A stretch of 64,000 nucleotides of DNA from Paramicrobacterium sp051513965 (GCF_051513965.1 NZ_CP195847.1:1054001-1118000); one strand, 5' to 3'; positions 17,313 to 26,317 are shown, counted from the first letter of the stretch. The notes: generated by a model from the letters alone, not told the origin. Program-made: numbers and translations.

Positions 17313-18740
17313 CTAGGGGACCGGAGGTGGGTCCTCGTCGGATCCGGTTGACCGGGAACCATCCGTCCCTGAGTCGTCGTCCGATGTCGTTCCACGATCG
17401 TCGGTCTCTTCCTGGGCAGTGCGCAGAAGATCCTCGAGTGCGACATCGAATTCGTCGGGTTCGGGGGCCTCGCCGCGTTCGGCGGCTTCGAGACGTCGCA
17501 CGAGACCCGCTGGGTCGTCGATATCCGCCGCGGTCGGGACGAGGTCGGGGTGACGCCACAGGTCATCGCGTGCGCTCGCGCCGACGGCATCCGTCACCTT
17601 CTGCCACATCGCCGCTGCCTCACGCAGGCGACGGGGGCGCAACTCGAGGCCGACGAGCGTGCCGAAAGCCTGCTCCGCCGGTCCGCCCGTCGCACGTCGA
17701 CGGCGCACGGTCTCCGCGACCGCGTTCGCCTTCGGCAATCGCACCGTGGCGGCAGCCGTGACGACGTCGACCCAGCCCTCGACGAGCGCCAGAGTCGTCT
17801 CAAGACGCTCGAGCGCCGCGTTCTGAGCCTCGGTCTTCGGCGGAATGAGCGAGCCGTTCGTCATCGCCTCCCGCAGTTCCTCCGGGTTGGAGGGGTCGAA
17901 ACCGGAGGCGATCTCCTCGATCGCGTCAGTGTCGATGTGGATGCCGCGCGCGAATGCCGTGATGGACGAGAGGACGTGCAGTCGAAGCCAACGAGCGTGT
18001 CGGAACAGGCGCGCGTGAGCGAGCTCGCGCACGGCGAGGTACAGCTGCACCTGATCCACGGGAATATCGAGCCCTTCGCCGAATGCGGTGACGTTCTGCG
18101 GCACGAGAGCGGCCTGGTCTTCGAGGAGCGGAATGCCGACGTCGCCGCCCGACACCGCCTCCGTCGACAGCTGCCCGACGACCTGCCCGAGCTGCATCGC
18201 GAACATGGTTCCGCCGATGCCGCGGATCATGCGCGTGGCTTGGCCGATCATGTCTCTGAACTGCTCGGGCGCCTGCTCGGTCAGCACGTTCGTGAGCGCC
18301 GTGGAGATGCTCATCGCGACCGGCTCCGCGAGTTCGGTCCACACGGGCATCGTCGCCTTCGACCACTCGGCCCGGCTCATCGTCTTCGGGGTGTTGGGGA
18401 GCGCATCGAATGCGGTGACGTCTCCGAGCCACAGCTCTGCGACGTGGAACGCCTGCTCGAACTGCGCGCGATCGGCGGGCGTCGTGCTGACGGCATCCTT
18501 TCGCCCGATCTGAACGGCCTGCTCAACCGAGGTCTCCCAATTGATCGAGCCGTCGGAATTCTGCTGCATCGCCTTCTGGAACTGCATCATCATGGCCTGG
18601 AGCGACGCTGGATCGCTCGGCAGCCCGGCAGCTCCGGCGAGCTGGCTCGGGTCGACGCCGGACTTGCCCGAGAGGATGTCCCGGATCATGTCCTGGAAGT
18701 CGTCTTCGGGGTTCTTGTCGTCGTCTGGCACTTCAGCCAC
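17313..18740 (-). CDS. DUF2342 / 'zinc-dependent metalloprotease' family protein
   Basis: A 475-residue member of the actinobacterial DUF2342 (coenzyme F420 biosynthesis-associated) family. The family segment VRELAHARLFRHARWLR (about residue 245) supplies two spaced histidines but no HExxH, so proteolysis is a database label not shown by the sequence. A Gln/Met-rich N terminus and an acidic Ser/Thr/Asp-rich C-terminal tail (about 430-475) flank the domain. It lies 49 bases upstream of the cyclodehydratase-like gene on the same strand and diverges from the PDZ-Lon protease gene, the same pairing as Rv3195/Rv3194c. Confidence 0.82.
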   Translation of the reverse strand: MAEVPDDDKNPEDDFQDMIRDILSGKSGVDPSQLAGAAGLPSDPASLQAMMMQFQKAMQQNSDGSINWETSVEQAVQIGRKDAVSTTPADRAQFEQAFHVAELWLGDVTAFDALPNTPKTMSRAEWSKATMPVWTELAEPVAMSISTALTNVLTEQAPEQFRDMIGQATRMIRGIGGTMFAMQLGQVVGQLSTEAVSGGDVGIPLLEDQAALVPQNVTAFGEGLDIPVDQVQLYLAVRELAHARLFRHARWLRLHVLSSITAFARGIHIDTDAIEEIASGFDPSNPEELREAMTNGSLIPPKTEAQNAALERLETTLALVEGWVDVVTAAATVRLPKANAVAETVRRRRATGGPAEQAFGTLVGLELRPRRLREAAAMWQKVTDAVGASARDDLWRHPDLVPTAADIDDPAGLVRRLEAAERGEAPEPDEFDVALEDLLRTAQEETDDRGTTSDDDSGTDGSRSTGSDEDPPPVP

Positions 18741-18854
18741 CTTTCAGCGAGCGACGGTGATATCGCTCTACGCTAGTGCCTGAAGCTTGAGGTTAGTCGT
18801 GGCCGTGGGCGGTATTCGTCCGCCTGTCGCGAACATCCTTAGAAAGGGACAGGC

Positions 18855-20006
18855 GTGACGGAGCCGAAGGACGAATGGACGCCCGGAGACGACAGCGATG
18901 AGCTGTGGGATGCTCCGCCGACGCGGCGGCCGCGGTCCCGCGCGACTGTCGCGGGCTGGATCAGCCTGGCGGTCGCCTTCGTCGTGCTGGGCGTCCTCGC
19001 GCTGAGCCCAGCTCCCTACGTCATCCAGCAGCCGGGCCCGGTGTTCAACGTGCTCGGGACGACCGATGGTGAGAAGGCATCCGAGCCGCTGATCTCGATC
19101 AAAGGAACCAAGACCTACGACGTCGGCACGACGCTCGACATGCTGACCGTCAGCATCGTCGGAAATCCAGAGCAGTCGCCGAACTGGTTCCAGATCGCCC
19201 GCGCCTGGTTCATGCAGAGCGAAGCCGTCGTTCCGATGTCGCTGTATTTCCCTGAGGGCACGACGACGGAGCAGCGTGACGAGCAGAGTCAGCTCATGAT
19301 GGTGAATTCACAGCAGGATGCCGTCGCGGCGGCGCTCACGGAGCTCGACGTCGACTTCGACTCGCAGCTGACCGTCGGCAATGTGCTCGAGGATTCCCCG
19401 GCCGAGGGCATCTTCGAGACCGGAGACGAGATCATCGCTGCGAACGGTGTCGACATCGTCGACGTCGACGAGCTGCGCGACGCGATCACTGAGAACGGCG
19501 ATTCGTCACCGCTTGAGGTCACAGTCGTCCGCGACGGCGAGACACTGTCGCTCGAGGTCACTCCGACGGAGGTCTCGTACAGCGACGGAACGAGCGGACT
19601 GGTCATCGGCGTGCAGACGACCGAGACCTATGACTTCCCGTTCGACGTATCGATCAAGCTCGACGACGTCGGCGGGCCGAGTGCGGGAATGATGTTCGCA
19701 CTCGGGATCATCGATCGCCTGACTCCCGGCCCACTCGCGGGCGATGCCGCGGTCGCGGGCACGGGCACGATCGACGCCGAGGGCGTCGTCGGTCCGATCG
19801 GCGGCATCCGGCAGAAGCTCTACGGGGCGCGCGACGCCGGAGCATCTTATTTCCTCGCACCCGCGGACAACTGCGACGAGGTTGTCGGTCATGTGCCCGA
19901 CGGACTGCGCGTCTTCAAGGTGGAGACGCTCGAAGACTCACTCGCCGTGCTCCGCACCCTGGACGGAGGCGGAGATCTCGACGGTCTTCCCACGTGTTCG
20001 CGATGA
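18855..20006 (+). CDS. YlbL-type membrane PDZ-Lon (S16) serine protease
   Basis: A 383-residue protein with an N-terminal membrane anchor (about residues 33-55), a PDZ domain (about 165-250) and a C-terminal Lon-like S16 domain without an ATPase. The catalytic dyad is Ser276 in GPSAGMM and Lys321 in IRQKLYGA. Relatives in Bacillus (YlbL) act at the cell surface, for example in turnover of the cell-division inhibitor YneA, so a division or checkpoint role is plausible. The GTG start has AAAGGGA upstream. It is divergent from the DUF2342 gene and is followed after 78 bases by UPF0182. Confidence 0.92.
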   Translation: MTEPKDEWTPGDDSDELWDAPPTRRPRSRATVAGWISLAVAFVVLGVLALSPAPYVIQQPGPVFNVLGTTDGEKASEPLISIKGTKTYDVGTTLDMLTVSIVGNPEQSPNWFQIARAWFMQSEAVVPMSLYFPEGTTTEQRDEQSQLMMVNSQQDAVAAALTELDVDFDSQLTVGNVLEDSPAEGIFETGDEIIAANGVDIVDVDELRDAITENGDSSPLEVTVVRDGETLSLEVTPTEVSYSDGTSGLVIGVQTTETYDFPFDVSIKLDDVGGPSAGMMFALGIIDRLTPGPLAGDAAVAGTGTIDAEGVVGPIGGIRQKLYGARDAGASYFLAPADNCDEVVGHVPDGLRVFKVETLEDSLAVLRTLDGGGDLDGLPTCSR

Positions 20007-20084
20007 GCGTGTCACCGGTCAGGCAATCCATGGCAAACATCCGTAGGATTGACAGTCAAACCCCGACACTGAAGAGGCCTATCA

Positions 20085-22991
20085 ATGTCATCTGCCGCCG
20101 CCCGTCCTGCTAACGCCGGTCGCAAGAAGCGCGCACCACTCGCCATCACCCTCATCACCGTGGGTGCCTTGGTGGTTCTGTTCTTCGTATTCTCGAACTT
20201 CTACACCGATTTCCTGTGGTTCCAGCAGCTCGGCTTCACGAACGTGCTGACGACGCAGTGGATCGCCACGGTCTCGATGTTCCTGATCGGCTTCATCGGC
20301 ATGGCTGTTCCCGTCTGGGGCGCGCTTCAGCTCGCCTACCGGCTCCGGCCCGTCTACGCGAAGCTGAACTCCCAGCTCGACCGCTACCAGGAGCTCATCG
20401 AGCCTCTGCGCCGTCTGGGAATGTGGGGCATTCCGATTCTGCTCGGGCTCTTCGCCGGCTTCTCCGCGGCCACGCGCTGGGAGACCGTGCTCATGTGGTT
20501 CAACAGCGAACCCACCGGCAATACCGACCCTCAGTTCGGGCTCGACGTCTCCTTCTACCTCTTCGATCTGCCGTTCTACCGCCAGGTGCTCGCGTTCGTC
20601 TCCGCTGTCGTCCTGCTCTCGCTGATCTGCACGGCCGCGGTCACGTTCCTCTACGGCTCCATCCAGTTCATCGGACGCGAGCTGCGCATCTCGAAGGCAG
20701 CGCGCATTCAGATCGCGGTGCTCGCAGGTGTCTACCTTCTCGTGCAGGCCGTCAGCGTCTGGCTCGACCAGTACCTCACGCTCACCGAGACCGGGTCGCT
20801 CATCACCGGTGCGAGCTACACCGACGTGAACGCAACGATTCCGACGAGGGCGATTCTCGCCGGAATCGCCGTGTTCGTCGCGATTCTGTTCTTCGTGACG
20901 GCCTTCATCGGCCGTTGGCGCATGCCGATCGTCGGAACAGCGCTGCTGCTTGTCTCCGCGCTGCTCATCGGAAGCGTGTATCCGTGGGTCGTCCAGCGCT
21001 TCCAGGTGGAGCCCAACGAGCGGGTGCTTGAGCAGGAGTACATGCAGCGCAACATCGACATGACGCGCGATGCTTTCGGCGTGTCTGATGTCAAGGAAGT
21101 CGAGTACGACGCCACGACGGATGCCGAGCAGGGCGCGCTCCGCAAGGACGCCGAGACGACGGCATCCATTCGCATCATGGACCCTGACCTGATCAGCGAC
21201 ACAGTCACGCAGCTTGAGCGCTTCAAGACCTACTACAAGTTCTCGCCCGAGCTCGACGTCGACCGGTACACGATTGACGGAAAGGTTCAGGACGCCGTCG
21301 TCGCCGTGCGCGAGATGAACCAGGCCGGTGTGAAGGAGGACCTGAGCTGGGTCAACAGCACACTCGTCTACACGCACGGCTACGGTCTCGTCGCGGCATA
21401 CGGAAACCAGCGGTCGAGCGACGGGGAGCCGGTCTTCATGCAGTCGGGCATCCCATCGACGGGCGTGCTGGGAGACTTCGAACCACGGGTCTACTTCGGT
21501 GAGAACTCACCGACGTACTCGATCGTCGGCGGGCCGAAGGGCGGCAACGATGTCGAACTCGACTACCCGTCGGGTGACTCGGGGGAGACCTACACCACCT
21601 TCACCGGAGACGGTGGACCGAAGCTCGACAACATCTTCAACAAGCTGGTCTACGCGCTCAAGTTCCAGTCCGAGCAGATCTTCCTGTCGGACAACGTGAG
21701 CACGGACTCGCAGATTCTCTACGACAGAAGCCCGCGTGAGCGCGTTCAGAAGGTCGCGCCCTACCTGACACTCGACTCCGACGTTTACCCGAGCGTCGTG
21801 GACGGTCGCATCGTCTGGATCGTCGATGGCTACACGACGTCGAACTCGTTCCCGTACTCGAAGACGACGAGCCTCAGCTCGGCCATCTCGAATCAGGAGG
21901 GCAACCAGTCCTTCCTCCTGGACGACATCAACTACATGCGTAACTCCGTCAAGGCCACGGTGGACGCGTATGACGGTTCGGTGACGCTCTACGCGTGGGA
22001 CGAAAGCGACCCGATTCTGCAGACCTGGCAGAACATCTTCCCGTCGACCCTCAAGCCCATCTCGGAGATGAGCGGCGATCTGCTGTCGCATGTTCGCTAC
22101 CCCGAGGACCTCTTCAAGGTTCAGCGCGACGTGCTTCAGCGCTACCACGTGACCGACCCCGGCAAGTGGTACTCCGACTCCGATCTCTGGAAGACTCCGG
22201 CCGATCCACAGGCGAAGGAAGGCAGCGGGTCCCTGCAACCGCCGTACTACCTGTCGATGCAGATGCCGGGTGAGGACCACCCGTCGTACTCGCTGTACAC
22301 GACGTTCATCCCGGGTGGTGGCGGTGCATCCAGCGTGCTCGCTGGCTACCTCTCGGCGAACTCGAACGCCGGTTCCAAGGACGGCAAGATCTCCAACGGC
22401 TACGGAACGCTCACGCTGTTGAGACTGCCGAAGGACACGACTGTCCCAGGCCCCGGTCAGGTTCAGAACTCGTTCAACTCCGACACTGAAGTCTCGAACC
22501 TGATCAACATCCTGAAACGCGGTCAGACGGATGTGCTGAACGGTAACCTGCTGACACTGCCCGTGGGCGGCGGTCTGCTGTACGTGCAGCCGGTCTACGT
22601 CAAGTCGACCGGTGAGACCAGCTATCCGCTGCTCCAGAAGGTGCTCGTCGCGTTCGGTGACAAGATCGCCTTCGAGGACACACTGGATGAAGCGCTCGAC
22701 CAACTCTTCGGCGGCGACTCCGGTGCCCAGGCGGGTGACCAGGATGCCGCTGATGGCGAGACGACGCCTCCAGCAGACTCCGGTGATGAGTCCGACAAGG
22801 ACTCCGGCGACAAGTCGGACGGCGAATCCACCGTGCCGAATTCGGAGCTTCAGGAAGCCCTCGAGGCCGCGAAGCAGGCTATGGCGGACAAGAAGTCGGC
22901 CATGGAAGCCGGTGACTGGGCCGCATATGGCGAGGCCGACAAGCGCCTCAACGAAGCGATTCAGAAGGCCCTTGAGCTCATGAACGGCTGA
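20085..22991 (+). CDS. UPF0182 large membrane protein
   Basis: A 968-residue UPF0182 (COG1615) protein. The first 310 residues contain about seven transmembrane segments; residues 320-890 form a large extracytoplasmic part with the family landmarks YGENSPTYSIVG and a PPYYLSMQMPGE-like segment; the last 100 residues are an acidic Asp/Ser-rich stretch followed by an Ala/Lys helix (EALEAAKQAMADKK). The function is unknown; it always neighbours the PDZ-Lon protease in actinobacteria, which suggests a shared envelope role. The ATG is preceded by GAAGAGG. A strong hairpin at 23008-23041 ends the unit. Confidence 0.93.
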   Translation: MSSAAARPANAGRKKRAPLAITLITVGALVVLFFVFSNFYTDFLWFQQLGFTNVLTTQWIATVSMFLIGFIGMAVPVWGALQLAYRLRPVYAKLNSQLDRYQELIEPLRRLGMWGIPILLGLFAGFSAATRWETVLMWFNSEPTGNTDPQFGLDVSFYLFDLPFYRQVLAFVSAVVLLSLICTAAVTFLYGSIQFIGRELRISKAARIQIAVLAGVYLLVQAVSVWLDQYLTLTETGSLITGASYTDVNATIPTRAILAGIAVFVAILFFVTAFIGRWRMPIVGTALLLVSALLIGSVYPWVVQRFQVEPNERVLEQEYMQRNIDMTRDAFGVSDVKEVEYDATTDAEQGALRKDAETTASIRIMDPDLISDTVTQLERFKTYYKFSPELDVDRYTIDGKVQDAVVAVREMNQAGVKEDLSWVNSTLVYTHGYGLVAAYGNQRSSDGEPVFMQSGIPSTGVLGDFEPRVYFGENSPTYSIVGGPKGGNDVELDYPSGDSGETYTTFTGDGGPKLDNIFNKLVYALKFQSEQIFLSDNVSTDSQILYDRSPRERVQKVAPYLTLDSDVYPSVVDGRIVWIVDGYTTSNSFPYSKTTSLSSAISNQEGNQSFLLDDINYMRNSVKATVDAYDGSVTLYAWDESDPILQTWQNIFPSTLKPISEMSGDLLSHVRYPEDLFKVQRDVLQRYHVTDPGKWYSDSDLWKTPADPQAKEGSGSLQPPYYLSMQMPGEDHPSYSLYTTFIPGGGGASSVLAGYLSANSNAGSKDGKISNGYGTLTLLRLPKDTTVPGPGQVQNSFNSDTEVSNLINILKRGQTDVLNGNLLTLPVGGGLLYVQPVYVKSTGETSYPLLQKVLVAFGDKIAFEDTLDEALDQLFGGDSGAQAGDQDAADGETTPPADSGDESDKDSGDKSDGESTVPNSELQEALEAAKQAMADKKSAMEAGDWAAYGEADKRLNEAIQKALELMNG

Positions 22992-23007
22992 CACCGATCG
23001 ATCCGGA

Positions 23008-23041
23008 AGCCGCCTCCCGCACCGATGTGCGGGAGGCGGCT
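23008..23041 (+). terminator. Perfect 15-bp hairpin terminator after UPF0182
   Basis: A 15-bp perfect stem (23008-23022 with 23027-23041) has a CGAT tetraloop and no U-tract, the I-shaped form common in actinobacteria. It separates the UPF0182 gene from the tRNA promoter. Confidence 0.75.
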
Positions 23042-23083
23042 GTCGTCGAACACGCCCGGGATCTCACGTGCGGCCGCGTCAAT

Positions 23084-23112
23084 TTGGGTGAGCATCAGAC
23101 CTCTGGTAAAGT
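23084..23112 (+). promoter_or_regulatory. Promoter of initiator tRNA
   Basis: TTGGGT (23084-23089), a 17-base spacer and TAAAGT (23107-23112). The expected start is about 6 bases before the mature tRNA 5' end. Confidence 0.6.
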
Positions 23113-23124
23113 CATATCCCGTGC

Positions 23125-23201
23125 CGCGGGGTGGAGCAGTTCGGTAGCTCGCTGGGCTCATAACCCAGAGGTCGTAGGTTCAAATCCTGCCCCCGCAACC
23201 A
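23125..23201 (+). tRNA. Initiator tRNA-fMet (CAT)
   Basis: A 77-base cloverleaf with anticodon CAT and encoded CCA. The C1-A72 mismatch (CGCGGGG against CCCCGCA) and three consecutive G-C pairs in the anticodon stem (CTGGG/CCCAG) are the two hallmarks of bacterial initiator tRNA, so this is not elongator Met. Confidence 0.97.
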
Positions 23202-23206
23202 ATCAG

Positions 23207-23244
23207 ATCACCCGGTCTCCTCGTGAGACTGGGTGATTTTTTCT
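23207..23244 (+). terminator. Rho-independent terminator after tRNA-fMet
   Basis: A 13-bp stem with one G-U pair (23207-23219 with 23225-23237) followed by a T-rich tract (TTTTTC TTTT). Confidence 0.9.
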
Positions 23245-23268
23245 TTTCGGTCGCGTCCCTTCTCGGTG

Positions 23269-23274
23269 TACCGT
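23269..23274 (+). promoter_or_regulatory. -10 box of a leaderless promoter (DinB-like gene)
   Basis: TACCGT with 7 bases to the ATG at 23282. A GTG start at 23273 would fall inside the hexamer and is therefore unlikely. Confidence 0.5.
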
Positions 23275-23281
23275 GGCGATC

Positions 23282-23791
23282 ATGAGAGCACTCGACATAC
23301 TGATCGATGCGGCTGATCGTCCTCGACAGCACGCAGTGCGGTTCGCTCGCGATCTCGACCCGAGCACGCTCAATGCACATGTCGGGGACCACGACAACTC
23401 GATTGCCTGGCTCCTCTGGCACACCGGGCGAGAGATCGACGCGCAGGTGGCGCAGCTGGCCGGCTCCGAGGAGCGATGGGCGACCGGCGACTTCGCGATG
23501 CGAACGGGGCTGGGGGAGCGCGGCGGCTCTGTCGGCTACGGGCACTCTCCGGAGGAGGCGCGCGCGATCGTGGTCGACGATGCAGGCATCCTCCTCGAGT
23601 ATCTGGATGCGGCCACCGAGTCTCTCATCACCTACGTTGAGAGCCTTGAGGATTCGGACCTCGACGACATCATCGACGAGAACTGGGACCCACCCGTGAC
23701 TCGGGGCGTGCGCCTGATGAGCATCATCGACGATGCGGCGCAGCACATCGGGCAGGCGGCATACGTTGCGGGAGCGCAGAGCCGCTCATGA
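23282..23791 (+). CDS. DinB-like / mycothiol-transferase family protein
   Basis: A 169-residue DinB/YfiT-like four-helix-bundle protein. The metal-binding His residues are visible in HVGDHDNSIAWLLWHTG and in DDAAQHIGQA. Actinobacterial members often use mycothiol as the low-molecular-weight thiol; the substrate is not known. The stop overlaps the next start (ATGA), so it is translated together with the CHY zinc-finger protein. Confidence 0.8.
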   Translation: MRALDILIDAADRPRQHAVRFARDLDPSTLNAHVGDHDNSIAWLLWHTGREIDAQVAQLAGSEERWATGDFAMRTGLGERGGSVGYGHSPEEARAIVVDDAGILLEYLDAATESLITYVESLEDSDLDDIIDENWDPPVTRGVRLMSIIDDAAQHIGQAAYVAGAQSRS

Positions 23792-24120
23792 GACACGCCG
23801 CGAGCGGCATCGACGTGCGAGGCGACGTCGTCGATCAGAGCACACGCTGTGCGCATTACGCGACAGAGCGTGACATCGTCGCGATTCGCTTCGCCTGCTG
23901 CGGCGAGGTCTACCCGTGTCATGCCTGTCATGACTCCCACGCAGGACATGAACGCTCCGTGTGGGCCCGGGCGGAGCGGGACGTCGCGGCGCTCCTCTGC
24001 GGAGCGTGTGGAACGACCCTCACCATAGCGGAGTACCTCGTCGCTGATGCATGCCCGTGCTGCGCGTCCGCGTTCAACCCGAGGTGCGCGCTGCACGCCC
24101 ACCTCTACTTCGAGACGTGA
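23788..24120 (+). CDS. CHY zinc-finger protein
   Basis: A 110-residue protein that matches the bacterial CHY-type zinc finger family: CAHY start motif, CCGEVYPCHACHD, CGACG, CPCCASAFNPRC and a final HAHLYF. It should bind three zinc ions and have no enzymatic site. The 4-base overlap with the DinB-like gene implies a joint role, possibly in thiol or metal stress. Confidence 0.9.
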   Translation: MRHAASGIDVRGDVVDQSTRCAHYATERDIVAIRFACCGEVYPCHACHDSHAGHERSVWARAERDVAALLCGACGTTLTIAEYLVADACPCCASAFNPRCALHAHLYFET

Positions 24121-24147
24121 GCACTACCGCGGAATCGCGGGGCACCA

Positions 24148-24153
24148 TAGGCT
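24148..24153 (+). promoter_or_regulatory. -10 box of a leaderless promoter (nitrilase-family gene)
   Basis: TAGGCT followed by 6 bases and the ATG at 24160. Confidence 0.6.
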
Positions 24154-24159
24154 GGCCGT

Positions 24160-24987
24160 ATGACACTGCATGAGCCTCTGGGAGTCGCCGTCGCACAGTT
24201 CGCTCCGACACCGGATGTCGACGCCAACCTCGCGACCATTCGGTCGTTCGCGGTGCGCGCCGCCGAGCGGGGCGCGTCGGTCGTCGTCTTTCCCGAGTAC
24301 TCCAGCTACTTCGTGAATCCCATGGACGACTCGTTCGCGCGTCACGCCCAGAGCCTCGATGGCCCTTTCGTTCGGTCTCTCGAGGCGCTCGCAGCCGAGC
24401 TCGACGTGCACATCGTCGCAGGACTCGTCGAGAAGGCGGACGATCCGCGGAAGTTCTCGAACACCGCTGTCGCGGTCGCTCCCGAGGAGCAGACCGTGGC
24501 GGTGTACCGCAAGCAGCATCTCTACGACGCGTTCGGACAGAAGGAAAGCGACTGGGTGGTCGCCGGTGCGCTGGACGAGCCGCAGACGTTCGAGGTCGGT
24601 GGTCTTCGGTTCGGGCTGCAGACCTGCTATGACCTGAGGTTCCCAGAGGTGACCCGTCGCATCGTCGACGCAGGGGCGGACGTGGTTCTCGTTCCTGCTG
24701 AGTGGGTCCGTGGGCCTCTCAAGGAGCATCATTGGCGGACGCTTCTGACCGCTCGAGCGATTGAGAATACCGTGTACGTCGCAGGCGCAGACCATCCGCC
24801 GTCCATCGGGGCGGGGAACAGCATGGTCGTGGATCCGTCAGGGGTCGCTCTCGCGACTCTCGGCATGCAGTCTGATGTCGCCGTCGCTTTCGTCTCGCGA
24901 GCAGTCCTGACGGAGACTCGCGCGATCAACCCGTCCCTGTTCCTGCGGCGTTTCGGCGTGGTCGTGGATGAGAAGGACGGTGCCTAG
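24160..24987 (+). CDS. Carbon-nitrogen hydrolase (nitrilase superfamily amidase)
   Basis: A 275-residue cytosolic amidase with the complete Glu-Lys-Cys triad: Glu in VVFPEYSSY (about residue 47), Lys in YRKQHLYDAF (about 114) and Cys in LQTCYDLRFPE (about 155). The size fits the omega-amidase/Nit1-Nit2 branch, which repairs deaminated glutathione or hydrolyses omega-amides. Adjacent convergent aminotransferase (3 bases apart) makes an omega-amidase role attractive, since transaminase/omega-amidase pairs process methionine or glutamine keto acids; that link is inference. Confidence 0.88.
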   Translation: MTLHEPLGVAVAQFAPTPDVDANLATIRSFAVRAAERGASVVVFPEYSSYFVNPMDDSFARHAQSLDGPFVRSLEALAAELDVHIVAGLVEKADDPRKFSNTAVAVAPEEQTVAVYRKQHLYDAFGQKESDWVVAGALDEPQTFEVGGLRFGLQTCYDLRFPEVTRRIVDAGADVVLVPAEWVRGPLKEHHWRTLLTARAIENTVYVAGADHPPSIGAGNSMVVDPSGVALATLGMQSDVAVAFVSRAVLTETRAINPSLFLRRFGVVVDEKDGA

Positions 24988-24989
24988 CC

Positions 24990-26186
24990 TCAGCGCGTGA
25001 GCTTTGCGAGCTGGCTGGATGCCTGTTCGAGCACCTCGACCCTCTTGCAGAAGGCGAAGCGCACGAGCGAACGGAAGCGGTGCGATTCCGCTCGGCTTGT
25101 GAACGCGGAGATGGGCACGGCGATCACACCGGCGAGGTCCGGAAGCCGTCTGCAGAACTCAGTCGCATCGTCGAAGCCGAGGGGGGAGGCATCCGCCACG
25201 GTGAAATAGGTGCCCTTCGACTGCGAGATCTCGAAGCCCGCCGCGCTGAGACCGGTGCCGAGGATCTGCCTCTTGTGGTCCAGATCGGCTGCGAGATAGG
25301 TGAAGAACGAATCATCGCTCTGCAGACCCTCCGCGATGGCAGGTTGGAACGGCGCTCCATTCGCATACGTGAGGAACTGCTTGACCGCGATGATCGCGTC
25401 CACGTATTCCGGAGGTGCGGTCAGCCAGCCGATCTTCCACCCTGTGGTGTTGAACGTCTTTCCGGCCGAGGAGATCGTGACGGTGCGTTCGAATCCTCCC
25501 TCGAGCGAGGAGATGGGAATATGAGGCACCCCGAACGTCAGGTGCTCGTACACCTCGTCTGTGACGATGATTGCATCGTGCTTCTCCGCGAGCCGCAGAA
25601 TGTGATCGAGCGTCTCCCGGCCGAAGACCGCTCCGGTCGGGTTATGCGGATTGTTGACGAGGATCACGCGTGTCTTGTCGGAGATCACCTCGTCGAGCCT
25701 GTCGTGGTCCGGCTCGAAATCGGGCCAGAGTAGCGGGACGGTTCGGTGCACGCCTCCAGCGAGAGCGATGAGCGCGCCGTAGGCGTCGTAGTAGGGCTCG
25801 AACGTGACGACCTCGTCGCCGGGCTCGAGCAGTGCGAGGAGCGTGGCCGCAAGAGCCTCCGTCGCACCTGCTGTGGCCAGCACATTCGTATCCGGATCGA
25901 TGTCGACTCCGTAGAACCGCCTCTGGTGTGCGCTGATCGCCTGCCGAAGCGCGGGGGCGCCACGGCCCGGGGGATACTGGTTGGCTCCAGCCGCGATCGC
26001 CTCGCGCGCGGCGGCGAGCACGTGCGCGGGGCCGTCCTCATCGGGGAAGCCCTGCCCGAGGTTGATCGCTCCGGTCTGCGCAGCGAGAGCGCTCATCTCT
26101 GCGAAGATCGTCTCTGCCAGAACTCCGTCGTCCGAGAGCAGACCGGCCCCGGCCGCCGCCCGACGCCATGCACCATGTCGAATCAT
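24990..26186 (-). CDS. PLP-dependent class I/II aminotransferase
   Basis: A 398-residue fold-type I aminotransferase. The PLP lysine is in SSAGKTFNTTGWKIGW (about residue 240), with NPHNPTGAVF, VTDEVYEHL and the C-terminal VRFAFCKR arginine. It resembles the kynurenine/methionine and DapC-like aminotransferases (Rv0858c type). The start ATG has TAGCCT exactly 6 bases upstream. It is convergent with the nitrilase-family gene. Confidence 0.88.
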   Translation of the reverse strand: MIRHGAWRRAAAGAGLLSDDGVLAETIFAEMSALAAQTGAINLGQGFPDEDGPAHVLAAAREAIAAGANQYPPGRGAPALRQAISAHQRRFYGVDIDPDTNVLATAGATEALAATLLALLEPGDEVVTFEPYYDAYGALIALAGGVHRTVPLLWPDFEPDHDRLDEVISDKTRVILVNNPHNPTGAVFGRETLDHILRLAEKHDAIIVTDEVYEHLTFGVPHIPISSLEGGFERTVTISSAGKTFNTTGWKIGWLTAPPEYVDAIIAVKQFLTYANGAPFQPAIAEGLQSDDSFFTYLAADLDHKRQILGTGLSAAGFEISQSKGTYFTVADASPLGFDDATEFCRRLPDLAGVIAVPISAFTSRAESHRFRSLVRFAFCKRVEVLEQASSQLAKLTR

Positions 26187-26192
26187 CTACCC

Positions 26193-26198
26193 AGGCTA
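26193..26198 (-). promoter_or_regulatory. -10 box of a leaderless promoter (aminotransferase gene)
   Basis: TAGCCT on the minus strand, 6 bases before the ATG at 26186. Confidence 0.6.
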
Positions 26199-26317
26199 GC
26201 CGTCGCTGCACGAATGCGCTGGCATGGCGCATTCACTCTTCCGGCAGGGGCTTCCCGGTCAATGGTCAGTCGGCTCCACTAGCCTTTCGATAGCTCTTTC
26301 TCAGAGTGGTCGCAGTT

